From MGBC102946 sp022793145 (lineage in GTDB: Bacteria > Bacillota_I > Bacilli_A > RF39 > UBA660): a stretch of 29,800 nucleotides of DNA. The notes beneath the pieces were generated by a model that made no database searches, was not told the DNA's origin, and saw nothing but the letters and a program-made list of their open reading frames with translations. Shown here one piece after another: positions 14,840 through 23,419 of the stretch. The position numbers and the translations under genes are program-made. Positions within the stretch are counted from its first letter, which is position 1. Each line of letters begins with the position of its first letter. The stretch is taken from the NCBI GenBank assembly GCA_947426265.1, contig CANEDJ010000014.1, positions 1 through 29,800 on the forward strand, written 5' to 3'.

Positions 14840-15677
14840 GACGGTAAATATCTTTTATCAAGTCATTAACATCATCACGATATCCTAACTTGATTCCTTT
14901 CTTCTTTAATACCTGATAAGAAAATTCCATGATCATTGGTCTTACAACTTCATATTGTTCTAACAATTCGCTTTCAAATACTTCATATTTGGTTCCTTCT
15001 AAAACTTTTTTCCCCTCATAAAATACAAATAAATAATCTGCAATTTTATGTATCATATTCACATCATGTGTCACAATAACAATTGTTTTATGATATTTAT
15101 TTTTAAGTAATTTAAGCATTTTTAAAAAACTTTTTTCACTAATACTATCTAGACCTAATGTTGGCTCATCAAAAATTAAAATATTTGGGTTAAAAGCTAA
15201 CACAGAAGCAATGGCTACTTTTCTCATTTCTCCATTACTGAGTTTTATTGGATCTCTTTCTAAATAAGAATCGTCTAATCCAACCATCTTTAAAGAATCA
15301 CTAATTCTAGAATCAATTTTATCTAATTTATATGAAAACTGTTTCATTCCAAAAGCAATTTCCTCTCTTACAGTTGGAAGAAAAAACTGATGTTTTGGGT
15401 TACCAAATACATATCCAAGTTCTACTCTAAGATTATTCACATCTTTTATTTTACAATTTTTCTCCATTTGATAATTTCCAATTTGAATGCTTCCTAATGT
15501 TGGCAACAAAAGAACATTCATTAATTCTAAAAATGTAGTTTTTCCACTTCCACATTTTCCAATAATACCATTTATTTTTCCTTCTTTTAATTCTAAATTA
15601 ATATCTTCTAAAATTAATTTTTCTAAAGATGTATTTTCATTTTTACTGTAATAAACACTATCATATTTTATTTCCAT
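14829..15677 (-). CDS. ecfA2: ECF transporter ATPase EcfA2
   Basis: This 282-residue ABC ATPase has Walker A GKCGSGKT (40-47), Walker B LIFDEPTLGLD (167-177) and switch histidine VTHD. Two positions differ from the common family sequence. The Q-loop glutamine is glycine (VFGNPKHQF, G92), and the signature is LSNGE (146-150) rather than LSGGQ. The C-terminal tail is typical of EcfA subunits. The start codon overlaps ecfA1 by 10 bases. Together with EcfA1 it powers uptake of vitamins and similar micronutrients through shared S components, none of which is encoded here. Confidence 0.94.
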   Translation of the reverse strand: MEIKYDSVYYSKNENTSLEKLILEDINLELKEGKINGIIGKCGSGKTTFLELMNVLLLPTLGSIQIGNYQMEKNCKIKDVNNLRVELGYVFGNPKHQFFLPTVREEIAFGMKQFSYKLDKIDSRISDSLKMVGLDDSYLERDPIKLSNGEMRKVAIASVLAFNPNILIFDEPTLGLDSISEKSFLKMLKLLKNKYHKTIVIVTHDVNMIHKIADYLFVFYEGKKVLEGTKYEVFESELLEQYEVVRPMIMEFSYQVLKKKGIKLGYRDDVNDLIKDIYRHVS

Positions 15678-16474
15678 ATTGCATCCACCATCTCATTCAT
15701 ATCTAAAATCATATGATCTAATACTCCATAATACATCAATCTAATACTCAAATCAGCTAAAAATGGCAATTCTAATCCTGCTCTTTTTAATTTAACTTCT
15801 TGTTTTAAAACTTCTTCTTTTACTCCTTGTAACAATACGTTTCCGTTCTGTAAAAGAACGATATCATTTCCATATAAACTCTCATTTAAATCGTGTGTAA
15901 TATTTAAAATCGTAATTCCTTTTTTGTTGCACTCTCTTAATATATTAAAAATTTTTCTTTTTGAAATTTCATCTAACATTGATAGGGCTTCATCCAAAAT
16001 TATTATTTGGGGATCTATGACAAGAGCACTTGCTAATGATACAAGCCGTTTTTCACCTTCACTTAATGTATGAGGATCACATTCTAATAATGACTTTATT
16101 CCTACATAATCTGCTATCTCTTCTATTTTCTTCCATATTTCTTTTTTACTTTTATTTTGATTTTCAAGTGCAAAAGCAATTTCATCCATAACTGTTTCAG
16201 ATACAAATATTTCATCTGGATCTTCAAATATAACACCTATTCTAGTCCTAATTTGTTTGATATTACTATTACATAATACCAACTCATCTATTTTAATATA
16301 ACTATCTACTTTTATAAAACCTACTAAAATTTTTACCAAAGTACTTTTTCCACTTCCAATTGGACCAACTAAAGTAGTAAAACTCCCTTTTTCTAGCTTT
16401 AAAGAAAGATTATTAAAAATGTAATCAGAACTATTCATTTCATATTGATAAACTAAATTCTGAACTTCAATCAT
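15668..16474 (-). CDS. ecfA1: ECF transporter ATPase EcfA1
   Basis: The 268-residue protein has Walker A GPIGSGKS (37-44), signature LSEGE (137-141), Walker B IIILDEALSMLD (157-168) and switch histidine ITHD. The Q-loop reads IFEDPDEIF, with glutamate E84 where glutamine is usual. ATG at 16474 was chosen because GGCGGTGA lies 6 bases upstream; the frame is open 5 codons further without a site. It is first in ecfA1-ecfA2-ecfT-truA, under its own promoter. rplQ, often found directly upstream in relatives, is not present here. Confidence 0.94.
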   Translation of the reverse strand: MIEVQNLVYQYEMNSSDYIFNNLSLKLEKGSFTTLVGPIGSGKSTLVKILVGFIKVDSYIKIDELVLCNSNIKQIRTRIGVIFEDPDEIFVSETVMDEIAFALENQNKSKKEIWKKIEEIADYVGIKSLLECDPHTLSEGEKRLVSLASALVIDPQIIILDEALSMLDEISKRKIFNILRECNKKGITILNITHDLNESLYGNDIVLLQNGNVLLQGVKEEVLKQEVKLKRAGLELPFLADLSIRLMYYGVLDHMILDMNEMVDAIWK

Positions 16475-16498
16475 AGAATTCACCGCCAAACTTCCACT

Positions 16499-16527
16499 AT
16501 TATAATATAAAGTGCATTTTTTTACAA
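16499..16527 (-). promoter_or_regulatory. Promoter of the ecfA1-ecfA2-ecfT-truA operon
   Basis: On the minus strand TTGTAA (plus 16522-16527) and TATAAT (16499-16504) are spaced 17 bp. The -35 box overlaps the T-run of the upstream terminator. Confidence 0.75.
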
Positions 16528-16561
16528 TAAAAAGATAGATTTCATCTTTGGATCTATCTTT
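16524..16561 (-). terminator. Terminator of the transglutaminase-like gene
   Basis: AAAGATAGAT (16531-16540) and ATCTATCTTT (16552-16561) form a perfect 10-bp stem with an 11-base loop, followed on the minus strand by TTTATTGT. The stop codon (16561-16563) touches the stem. Confidence 0.85.
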
Positions 16562-18303
16562 TAAGCTATTTTTTCTTTTGCTAAATCTTCTACAGGTGTA
16601 ACTAGTACTTGAAATTTACCATCTTGTTCTACATATAACGTTTTTTCTGCTTCATTAAATGCAAGTGATTTAAATTGGTCATGTAACGTTATGATTTTTC
16701 CGATTGCTTGCCCTAGCTCAGCTTCTGATGCATATACGCCTTCTGTTCTTCTGACCGTTTCTACTGCCGATGCAATTGTTTCAAATGGAATCTCTTGTTT
16801 AAAGTTTGGAATTTGATTTCTAATAAAGGTATAAATGGTATCCACTCTATCTCTATGCGATAATGCTTTAAATTCTTCACTCTCTTCAAGCACCGTCGTA
16901 TCTATGAGTCCTAATTCTTTATTTAAGTCAATGATTTGCTTTTGATAGAGCTCATAATGTTTCAAAGTTTCTAAATAGTTTTGCTTTATAGATAATGCAC
17001 TAAGCGCATTCACATTTTCTGGTCTTTTACGATATATCATTCGATCATAGGGAAGCAAAAAATTATTATATCGATCAATTGATCTATCATACCCTAAATC
17101 CATTCCACTTTTTGCATCCCAAGTTGGATCACAAGTGAATAAGCCATTGATTCCATATTTGGGATCTTGTAAATAAATAGCAGAGCGTTGATGAGCATCT
17201 TCTTTATAACTATTCATATAAACAGATACATCATACCCAGTTGCTGGAATTCCTAATTTGGTGAGGAGTCCATTTAAAAGATTTGAATAACCCACGCAAA
17301 CAATTTCTTTCCCTAGAACTACTGAATGTAATTCTCTGGATTTATGTTTATCTTCTGTTGCTTCTTTATAATCTACACTTTTTACAATATCGTAAGCATA
17401 TATTAATTTTTCTAATGGAGAATAATCATGTGCTTCTATTGCCACTTTATATGAGCTTAATATTTCATCCATAATAATATATTCTTTTAAACTACAACTT
17501 ACCTTATCCCATTTATGATTTTCTGTTAAATGGGTTCCATATTGAACGACTACTTTTTTCGATTGCTCTCCTAATAATTCATAAATCTTTTTCATCTCGT
17601 CTACTAGGTAATCTTTTATATTTGTTTCAATTCTAATTTCTGGGATTTTATCTAAATATGGTTTTAAAAACGAAAAAACTTCCAAATATTCTTTTGGATT
17701 CATAGCTTTTAGTTCTATCCATTTTAAGTCTCTATTCCACTTAAAAAGCAATTCAAGATCATGCTTCATTTCTGGTGTAAGCGGAGTTTGAATTTCTAAA
17801 TATGATTTTTTTTGAGCATCACATATTTTCTCATATGAATAAAATATTTGATTACTTTGAGGATTTATCGGGTCTGTTAAAAACACATTAGATTGTTCTA
17901 ACAAACATTCTTCACATTTTGCAACATTAATTACTTCAGTGTCTCCCATTCTTTCGTATTCTTCTTTTGATAATGTATAATCTCCTTTTATAGAAAAACC
18001 TTTTTTCTTAGCGTGTTTAATTGCTGAAATGACTGGTTCTTTCCAAAACTCTGCTTCTACTGAAATGGTGTTCACTTCAGGAAGAGATTTTATATATTGT
18101 GCAATTGTTTCTAACAGTTGCACTTCATTATTTTTGAATGCTTCATCATTTACATATACTCTTAGGAAAGAAGTAAAACTATTGTCTATATAAATTGGAT
18201 TTTCTATTGGGGCTCTTCTTGGGAGAGTGCTTGTTACTTCTTGTCCTGCATCATTTAATGTTGTTCGAATGTTTTCAGTTTCTAAAAATATTGATACATT
18301 CAT
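16561..18303 (-). CDS. Large protein with a transglutaminase-like cysteine-protease fold domain
   Basis: The 580-residue protein has no signal peptide or membrane helix, so it is probably cytoplasmic. The first ~300 residues are alpha/beta and unrecognised. A transglutaminase-core signature follows: C336 in EIVCVGYSNLLNGLLTKLGI, H371 in EDAHQRSAIYL and D392 in FTCDPTWD, which form a plausible Cys-His-Asp triad in the right order and spacing. The remaining ~180 residues are helical. Such domains can cleave or cross-link peptides; no substrate can be named. CxxC at 130-133 (CEEC) is a possible metal or redox site. AGGTGAT precedes the ATG, with an extended -10 (TGTTACAAT) upstream. It is monocistronic between typA and the ecf operon. 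Confidence 0.75.
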   Translation of the reverse strand: MNVSIFLETENIRTTLNDAGQEVTSTLPRRAPIENPIYIDNSFTSFLRVYVNDEAFKNNEVQLLETIAQYIKSLPEVNTISVEAEFWKEPVISAIKHAKKKGFSIKGDYTLSKEEYERMGDTEVINVAKCEECLLEQSNVFLTDPINPQSNQIFYSYEKICDAQKKSYLEIQTPLTPEMKHDLELLFKWNRDLKWIELKAMNPKEYLEVFSFLKPYLDKIPEIRIETNIKDYLVDEMKKIYELLGEQSKKVVVQYGTHLTENHKWDKVSCSLKEYIIMDEILSSYKVAIEAHDYSPLEKLIYAYDIVKSVDYKEATEDKHKSRELHSVVLGKEIVCVGYSNLLNGLLTKLGIPATGYDVSVYMNSYKEDAHQRSAIYLQDPKYGINGLFTCDPTWDAKSGMDLGYDRSIDRYNNFLLPYDRMIYRKRPENVNALSALSIKQNYLETLKHYELYQKQIIDLNKELGLIDTTVLEESEEFKALSHRDRVDTIYTFIRNQIPNFKQEIPFETIASAVETVRRTEGVYASEAELGQAIGKIITLHDQFKSLAFNEAEKTLYVEQDGKFQVLVTPVEDLAKEKIA

Positions 18304-18483
18304 ATTATCACCTTACCTAAATTGTAACACAAAAGTATTTCTCTTTTGAGATTATTCTATATTTTTAATTTCTCTAACTGTCATATATTTCGGTATTATG
18401 TTACTATTTATCTTAATATTACTAATATAGAGTAAAATCATTTTCGATTGTTTATTTAGCTTCTGGATAGAAATGCGTAAAGT

Positions 18484-18500
18484 AAAAGCAGTAATTGCTT
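18484..18500 (-). terminator. Terminator of typA
   Basis: On the minus strand AAGCA and TGCTT (18496-18500 and 18486-18490) pair around a 5-base loop, and the helix can extend with one bulge. The following T-run is interrupted (TTTTACTTT), so strength is moderate. The typA stop codon lies at the stem edge. Confidence 0.55.
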
Positions 18501-20301
18501 ACTTCTTGGCATCGTATTTTTTACGTTCATTGGTATTTAATATTTTCTTACGAATTCTAAATGAGGCTGGCGTTACCTCTACTAGTTCATCGCTATTAAT
18601 ATAATCTAAGCATGTTTCAAGCGACATTAATCTAGGACGTTTTAAGACTACTGTATGATCACTTCCTGAAGCACGTGTATTGGTTAATTTTTTACCTTTT
18701 ACAACATTTACAGCCAAATCATTGTCATGAGAATGTTCTCCAACTACCATTCCCTCATAAACATCTGCACCTGGTTCTATAAACATGACTCCACGATCTT
18801 CTAATTGGCCTAAAGCATAAGCAGTAGCTTTTCCATTTTCCATAGAAACTAGTACTCCTAATTTTCTTTCTCCAACTGAGCTTCCTGCCATTTTACGATA
18901 TTCTTTAAAGGTATGATTTAACATTCCATAACCTTTAGTCATTGTCATAAATTCAGTCATAAATCCAATTAGCCCACGAGATGGAACTGTATAAGTAAGC
19001 CTTACTTGTCCATCAGCGCTATGCATGTTTTCCATAACACCTTCTCGATTCCCTAGAGCTTCAATAACACTACCTACATATTCTTCTGGGACATCCACTT
19101 GAACATCTTCATATGGTTCACATTTAACTCCATCAATCTCTTTTACAATAACTTCTGGCTTAGATACTTGTAATTCAAATCCTTCACGTCTCATATTTTC
19201 AATCAAAATAGATAAGTGAAGTTCTCCTCTTCCTGATACAATGAAAGATTCACTGTCATTTGGCTCTACCTTTAAGCTAACGTCTTTTTCTGTTTCTTTC
19301 ATTAAACGCTCTTCTATTTTACGAGCGGTTAAGATTTTTCCTTCTCTACCACAGAACGGAGAAGTATTAACACCAAATGTCATTTGTAAGGTTGGCTCAT
19401 CAATACGTAGTAATGGTAATGCTTCTTCGCTTCCAACTGTACAAACTGTTTCTCCTACTTCGATATCAGGTAGTCCAGCAATTGCTACAATATCTCCAGC
19501 TTTTGCTTCTGTTACTTCTATTCTTTTTAAACCCATATAACCAAACATTTTTTGAATTCTAAATTGTTTAATGCTTCCGTCAATGCGAATACAACTAACC
19601 ATTTCATTCACTTTCATTTTTCCGCGTTTTACTCGTCCGATTCCAATTCTTCCTACAAAATCATTGTAGTCAAGTAACGCTGGTTGAAATTGTAGTCCTC
19701 CATCTTCATTTACATCAGGTGCTGGTATATCATTTATAATCATATCTAGGATTGGATCCATAGTATGTTCTTGCGTAGCAGGATCTGAATCTAAACTTGA
19801 AGTTCCTGCCAAAGCACTAGCATAGACAACAGGGAATTCTAATTGTTCTAAATCAGCACCCAATTCAATAAATAAATCCAAAACTTCATCCACTACTTCT
19901 TTTGGTCTTGCTGATTCTTTATCGATTTTATTAACTACTACTACAGGAGTTACTCCTGCTTCTAATGCTTTCTTTAATACAAAACGTGTTTGAGGCATTG
20001 TTCCCTCATAAGCATCAACAACCAACAATACGCCATCTACCATATTCATAATACGTTCTACTTCTCCACCAAAATCGGCATGTCCTGGAGTATCTAAAAT
20101 ATTAATACGACATCCTTTATAGTTTAAAGCAGTTGTTTTAGCCAAAATGGTAATTCCTCTTTCTTGCTCTATTGCATTTGAGTCCATTGATGTTACTTCT
20201 TCATTATCTCGAAATGTTCCTGACATTTTTAATAATTGGTCAACCAAAGTCGTTTTACCGTGATCGACGTGCGCAATTATTGCGATATTTCTGATATTCA
20301 T
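18499..20301 (-). CDS. typA: Ribosome-associated GTPase TypA/BipA
   Basis: TypA/BipA is a translational GTPase related to EF-G that helps 50S assembly and stress or cold adaptation. The 600-residue protein has the P-loop AHVDHGKTT (10-18), a switch region with RGITI, DTPGH, and the NKID specificity motif. EF-G-like domains follow. The BipA-specific C-terminal half includes SRGLIGFMTEF, GVLVSMENGKATAYAL and VVLKRPRLMSLE. Length is normal (about 600-615). AAGGGAAG precedes the ATG. It is monocistronic. Confidence 0.97.
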   Translation of the reverse strand: MNIRNIAIIAHVDHGKTTLVDQLLKMSGTFRDNEEVTSMDSNAIEQERGITILAKTTALNYKGCRINILDTPGHADFGGEVERIMNMVDGVLLVVDAYEGTMPQTRFVLKKALEAGVTPVVVVNKIDKESARPKEVVDEVLDLFIELGADLEQLEFPVVYASALAGTSSLDSDPATQEHTMDPILDMIINDIPAPDVNEDGGLQFQPALLDYNDFVGRIGIGRVKRGKMKVNEMVSCIRIDGSIKQFRIQKMFGYMGLKRIEVTEAKAGDIVAIAGLPDIEVGETVCTVGSEEALPLLRIDEPTLQMTFGVNTSPFCGREGKILTARKIEERLMKETEKDVSLKVEPNDSESFIVSGRGELHLSILIENMRREGFELQVSKPEVIVKEIDGVKCEPYEDVQVDVPEEYVGSVIEALGNREGVMENMHSADGQVRLTYTVPSRGLIGFMTEFMTMTKGYGMLNHTFKEYRKMAGSSVGERKLGVLVSMENGKATAYALGQLEDRGVMFIEPGADVYEGMVVGEHSHDNDLAVNVVKGKKLTNTRASGSDHTVVLKRPRLMSLETCLDYINSDELVEVTPASFRIRKKILNTNERKKYDAKK

Positions 20302-20331
20302 AAATACACTTCCCTTTTTTATAACTGCCGT

Positions 20332-20361
20332 ATTATATCACATTTTTCATAAATTTGTAAA
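20332..20361 (-). promoter_or_regulatory. Promoter of typA
   Basis: On the minus strand TTTACA (plus 20356-20361) and TATAAT (20332-20337) are spaced 18 bp. The IS30 element begins about 50 bp further upstream, so the promoter is intact. Confidence 0.75.
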
Positions 20362-20426
20362 TATTTTTTGCATTTGTAATAATATAAAAAAATAATATGT
20401 ATTTTAAAATATGAAGTGCACAGAAG

Positions 20427-20456
20427 TTGAGCACTAAGATTTGTAAATGATATAAT
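20427..20456 (+). promoter_or_regulatory. Transposase promoter
   Basis: TTGAGC (20427-20432) and TATAAT (20451-20456) are spaced 18 bp, just inside the left end of the element. Confidence 0.6.
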
Positions 20457-20500
20457 ACCTTCCAAGCAATTTATTTGTCATTAAAAAGGAGGTATTAGAA

Positions 20501-21706
20501 ATGGCAAATTATTGTCATCTATCTTATGAGGATAGAAAAAATATAGAAGATGGATTAAACGAAAACAAATCCATAAATCAAATAGCAAAAGAAATTGCTA
20601 GATCTCACTCATCTATTTTAAGAGAAATAGATAGAAACAAAATCTATTTTGAACCTAAACAATATGGAACATATAAAAATAATAACTATGATAGAGATAT
20701 ATCATGCCCTAGACTTGCGAAATCACCTTATGTTTGTAATGGTTGTAAATCTAGAAGTGGTTGTAGAAAAGAAAGATACACTTACTATGCTAGAAAAGCA
20801 GATGATTCTTATAGAGAAGTTAAAAGTGAAGCTAGAAAAGGTATTAATTTAACTCCAGAAGAAGTATTTCAAATTAATAATATTCTTACCCCACTTATAA
20901 AAAAAGGACAAACTATAAACCATTTATATATTAATCATCCTGATATTTTAGACTTCTCTAAACCATCATTTTATAACTATGTAAATAATGGCGTGTTTGA
21001 ATTTGGACCGTTAGATTTTCCTAGAATAGTGAAATATAAGAAAAGAAAAAATTCACAAAATCGTAGAACTAGAAAAGAAAGAGAAATATTAATTAACAGA
21101 ACTTATGAAGATTTTACTAATTATATTTGTAAACATCCAGATGTTAATATAGTTGAAATGGATACAGTTATTGGTTTACAAGAAGAATCTGACTGTTTTC
21201 TTACTCTTTTATGGAGAAAATCTAAATTTATGTTTATATTCAAATTAGAAAGCCAAACTACTGAAGAAGTTTCTAGAATATTTAATATTTTACAAGAATT
21301 AATTCCAAATGAAGATTATAAAAAACTATTTCAAGTTATTTTAACTGATAATGGACATGAGTTCTTTGATGTTAATAATATAGAATGCATTCAATCCACA
21401 GGAGAATATGTCACTCATTTATTCTTTTGTGATCCACATATGTCTTGTCAAAAAGGTATGGTTGAAAAGAATCATGAATTTATTAGATATATATTACCTA
21501 AAGGCTCTTCTTTTAAAAATATTGATCAAGAAGATTGTGATTTATTTATGAATAATATTAATTCGTTATGTAGAGATTCATTAAATGGTAAATCGCCTTA
21601 TGAAGCAATGTTATTTTTATGTGATGAACATATATTAAAAAAATTAAATTGTTATTATATTAAGCCAGATGAAGTAGTGTTAAATGATTCATTACTTAAA
21701 TATTAA
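20501..21706 (+). CDS. IS30-family transposase
   Basis: The 401-residue protein has an N-terminal helix-turn-helix (LSYEDRKNIEDGL...SINQIAKEIARSHSSILREI, about 7-43). A cysteine cluster (C69, C79, C82, C88) is typical of one IS30 subgroup. The DDE catalytic core is D221 (VEMDTVIG), D283 (ILTDNGHEF) and E322 (GMVEKNHEFIRYILPKG), as in IS30 enzymes. The frame is intact with no early stop, so it may be active. AAAGGAGG lies 8-10 bases before the ATG. Confidence 0.95.
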   Translation: MANYCHLSYEDRKNIEDGLNENKSINQIAKEIARSHSSILREIDRNKIYFEPKQYGTYKNNNYDRDISCPRLAKSPYVCNGCKSRSGCRKERYTYYARKADDSYREVKSEARKGINLTPEEVFQINNILTPLIKKGQTINHLYINHPDILDFSKPSFYNYVNNGVFEFGPLDFPRIVKYKKRKNSQNRRTRKEREILINRTYEDFTNYICKHPDVNIVEMDTVIGLQEESDCFLTLLWRKSKFMFIFKLESQTTEEVSRIFNILQELIPNEDYKKLFQVILTDNGHEFFDVNNIECIQSTGEYVTHLFFCDPHMSCQKGMVEKNHEFIRYILPKGSSFKNIDQEDCDLFMNNINSLCRDSLNGKSPYEAMLFLCDEHILKKLNCYYIKPDEVVLNDSLLKY

Positions 21707-21758
21707 TTTTTTTCTTTGTTTTTTTGTTAATATTTAATCATTTATTTTTAAATTGCTT

Positions 21759-21792
21759 GTCAAGGTTGCGAAGCATTCACTTTAACCTTGAC
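21759..21792. repeat. Inverted repeat downstream of the transposase gene
   Basis: GTCAAGGTT (21759-21767) and AACCTTGAC (21784-21792) pair perfectly over 9 bp with a 16-base loop. There is no T-run, so it may be a transposase-binding or structural element of the IS right end. Confidence 0.6.
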
Positions 21793-21838
21793 TACAATTT
21801 ATAAAATAAATACAATTTCAAAACAAAAAAATAAAAAA

Positions 21839-21867
21839 GATATTTATAACTAACACTTATAAATATC
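21839..21867 (+). terminator. Hairpin, probable transposase terminator
   Basis: GATATTTATAA (21839-21849) and TTATAAATATC (21857-21867) form a perfect 11-bp stem with a 7-base loop, followed by AGTTTTG. The T-run is short. It is AT-only apart from the ends, so strength is modest. Confidence 0.5.
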
Positions 21868-21882
21868 AGTTTTGACAAATAA

Positions 21883-21901
21883 ATTGCCATCTATCTTATG
21901 A
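21883..21901 (+). repeat. Copy of the start of the transposase gene near the IS right end
   Basis: ATTGCCATCTATCTTATGA repeats 20511-20529 (codons 4-10 of the transposase) in the same orientation with one mismatch. With the inverted 15-bp repeat directly before it, this suggests a rearranged or duplicated end. The rest of the 21707-22101 gap holds the IS right end, the two hairpins at 21759 and 21839, and the promoter at 22045. Confidence 0.6.
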
Positions 21902-22044
21902 AATATCAATGTAGACAATTGTGCACTTTAGATTGATTCAACGTAAAAAAATAATAATGACTAATATTTCAAATTTTTATTTAAACCCAAAAATCCTTAA
22001 CTTTAAATTTTATACTCTCCTTTCCAAGAAAGAAGCTCTCATAA

Positions 22045-22073
22045 TTGCTTCTATTCGATGAATGTTATATAAT
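22045..22073 (+). promoter_or_regulatory. Promoter of the DUF3800-like gene
   Basis: TTGCTT (22045-22050) and TATAAT (22068-22073) are spaced 17 bp, 28 bp before the start codon. It lies outside the IS element. Confidence 0.65.
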
Positions 22074-22101
22074 AAATTCAACTTACAAAAGAAGGGATCT
22101 T

Positions 22102-23238
22102 ATGATTAAAAAAATAGATATAGGAATATTTCGTTCCAGTATATTAAGTAACGAACTTCAAGATATAAGTAATGAATTGAAAAAATTTGATGTTCAAAAT
22201 TGTACTTTTTATTATGATGAATCAAATAATCATAGAAAATTATGGTTAAATAATAACAATTTTAATGTGCCAATTGATAAAGATTTTATTTTAGGTGGAG
22301 TTATGTTTTTCCAAGATCAGCCTCTTGCTGATATAAATGCACTAAAAAATAAGTTGCAACTACAAAAATCAATTAAAGAAATTAAATTTAAGCATATAAG
22401 CAAAGCAAAAAGTTTTTTAGATTGCCTAAAGGAAGATAATATTTCAATCTTTCTTAAATGGCTTTATAATAGTGATCTTTATATCCATTATTCAAATATA
22501 AATAATTTGTATTTTGCTATTGTAGATATAATAGATAGCATTATTGAACCAACATATATACCATTTTCTCATCAAATGAAAAATGAATTATATAAATTAG
22601 TTCATTCACATTATAAAGATTTTTATCAATTACTAATCCAATATAGTTATCCTAATATTTCTCCAAACAATATCGCCTTTTTTTATCAGCAAATACTTGA
22701 TTTTATAGACGATCATTATTCTGAATATTCATTTAATCTAGAAATTCTTCGTCAAGGACTAAAAAGCGCTAAAAAACAAAGTCAACTAGCTTTTCTAGAA
22801 GACAATTTAGATAAAACGATCATTGATAATTATTCCACTTTTTATATGCGACCAATTGCCTTATTTCCGTTCTCCAAACATATTTTTGATAATGAATATA
22901 AAATTGAAGAAGTATTTAAAGGATACGAATTTTATAATGGAGAAAACAAATTAGAAAACTATCATTTTATGAATTCTCAAAGTAACATATACATACAAAT
23001 TTCAGATTGTATAGTTGGCCTATTAGGAAAATTTTATACCTATATAAATGATCTTGATAAAATCAAGGTGCAATCCTTATTTAAAACAATATCTGCTAAG
23101 CAATTAAATACATTAAAACTATTTGCCAAAATAATTATAAAATCTGAAAATTTAAGCAAGCTATTATTACATTCTGTAGAAAGTATTAATGAGCGCGAAA
23201 CTGCAGAATATATTCTTTGGATGGCTTTATCTGAATAA
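22102..23238 (+). CDS. DUF3800-like protein
   Basis: The 378-residue protein resembles DUF3800 proteins, which have an RNase H-like fold. A strand followed by D39-E40-S41 (TFYYDESNN) and FILGGVMF gives the opening of that family. KFKH (96-99) follows, and near residue 302 QISDCIVGLLGKFY matches the C-terminal Q-x-x-D-x-x-x-G pattern. The acidic residues could bind metal for a nuclease activity, but none has been shown that I can cite. DUF3800 genes are often found in mobile or defence-related regions; this one lies directly beside an IS30 element. ATG at 22102 has AGAAGGGA upstream; the frame is open further, into the promoter, and was rejected. Confidence 0.72.
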   Translation: MIKKIDIGIFRSSILSNELQDISNELKKFDVQNCTFYYDESNNHRKLWLNNNNFNVPIDKDFILGGVMFFQDQPLADINALKNKLQLQKSIKEIKFKHISKAKSFLDCLKEDNISIFLKWLYNSDLYIHYSNINNLYFAIVDIIDSIIEPTYIPFSHQMKNELYKLVHSHYKDFYQLLIQYSYPNISPNNIAFFYQQILDFIDDHYSEYSFNLEILRQGLKSAKKQSQLAFLEDNLDKTIIDNYSTFYMRPIALFPFSKHIFDNEYKIEEVFKGYEFYNGENKLENYHFMNSQSNIYIQISDCIVGLLGKFYTYINDLDKIKVQSLFKTISAKQLNTLKLFAKIIIKSENLSKLLLHSVESINERETAEYILWMALSE

Positions 23239-23419
23239 CTAGTTATATCAACTATATATTTCTCTGAATATGTTTCTACTTTTATTTAAATCTAAAATGA
23301 TTATCGTAAATAATAAAATAACCTTTAATTCTACATTTTCATTTATGAAGCAAAATTCCAAAATAAATATCCAAAAATACAAAAAAAATGATAAAATAAT
23401 ATTAGAATGGAGCACTATT

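Larger units (their letters stand above)
20414..21928 (+). mobile_element. IS30-family insertion sequence
   Basis: The element is bounded by inverted AAGTGCACA (20414-20422) and TGTGCACTT (21920-21928), after which the ends diverge. A second, subterminal pair is GCAATTTATTTGTCA (20466-20480) and TGACAAATAAATTGC (21873-21887). It encodes one intact IS30-type transposase. No clear target duplication was found beside the proposed ends, so the exact boundaries are uncertain by a few bases; if the 15-bp pair marks the ends, the element is shorter. It lies between typA and the DUF3800-like gene. Confidence 0.75.

Noticed and set aside
21759..21867. CRISPR-like repeats
   Set aside because: The two hairpins differ in sequence and there are no regularly spaced direct repeats; they belong to the IS right end.
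20405..21935. Target-site duplication of the IS30 element
   Set aside because: The bases next to the proposed ends (ATG on the left, TAG on the right) do not match as a clean 2-3 bp repeat, so no duplication is claimed.
23270..23419. N-terminal extension of the two-helix membrane protein
   Set aside because: No ribosome-binding site precedes the earlier start, and the translation is Lys/Asn/Ile-rich filler; ATG 23420 has GGAG at the right distance.
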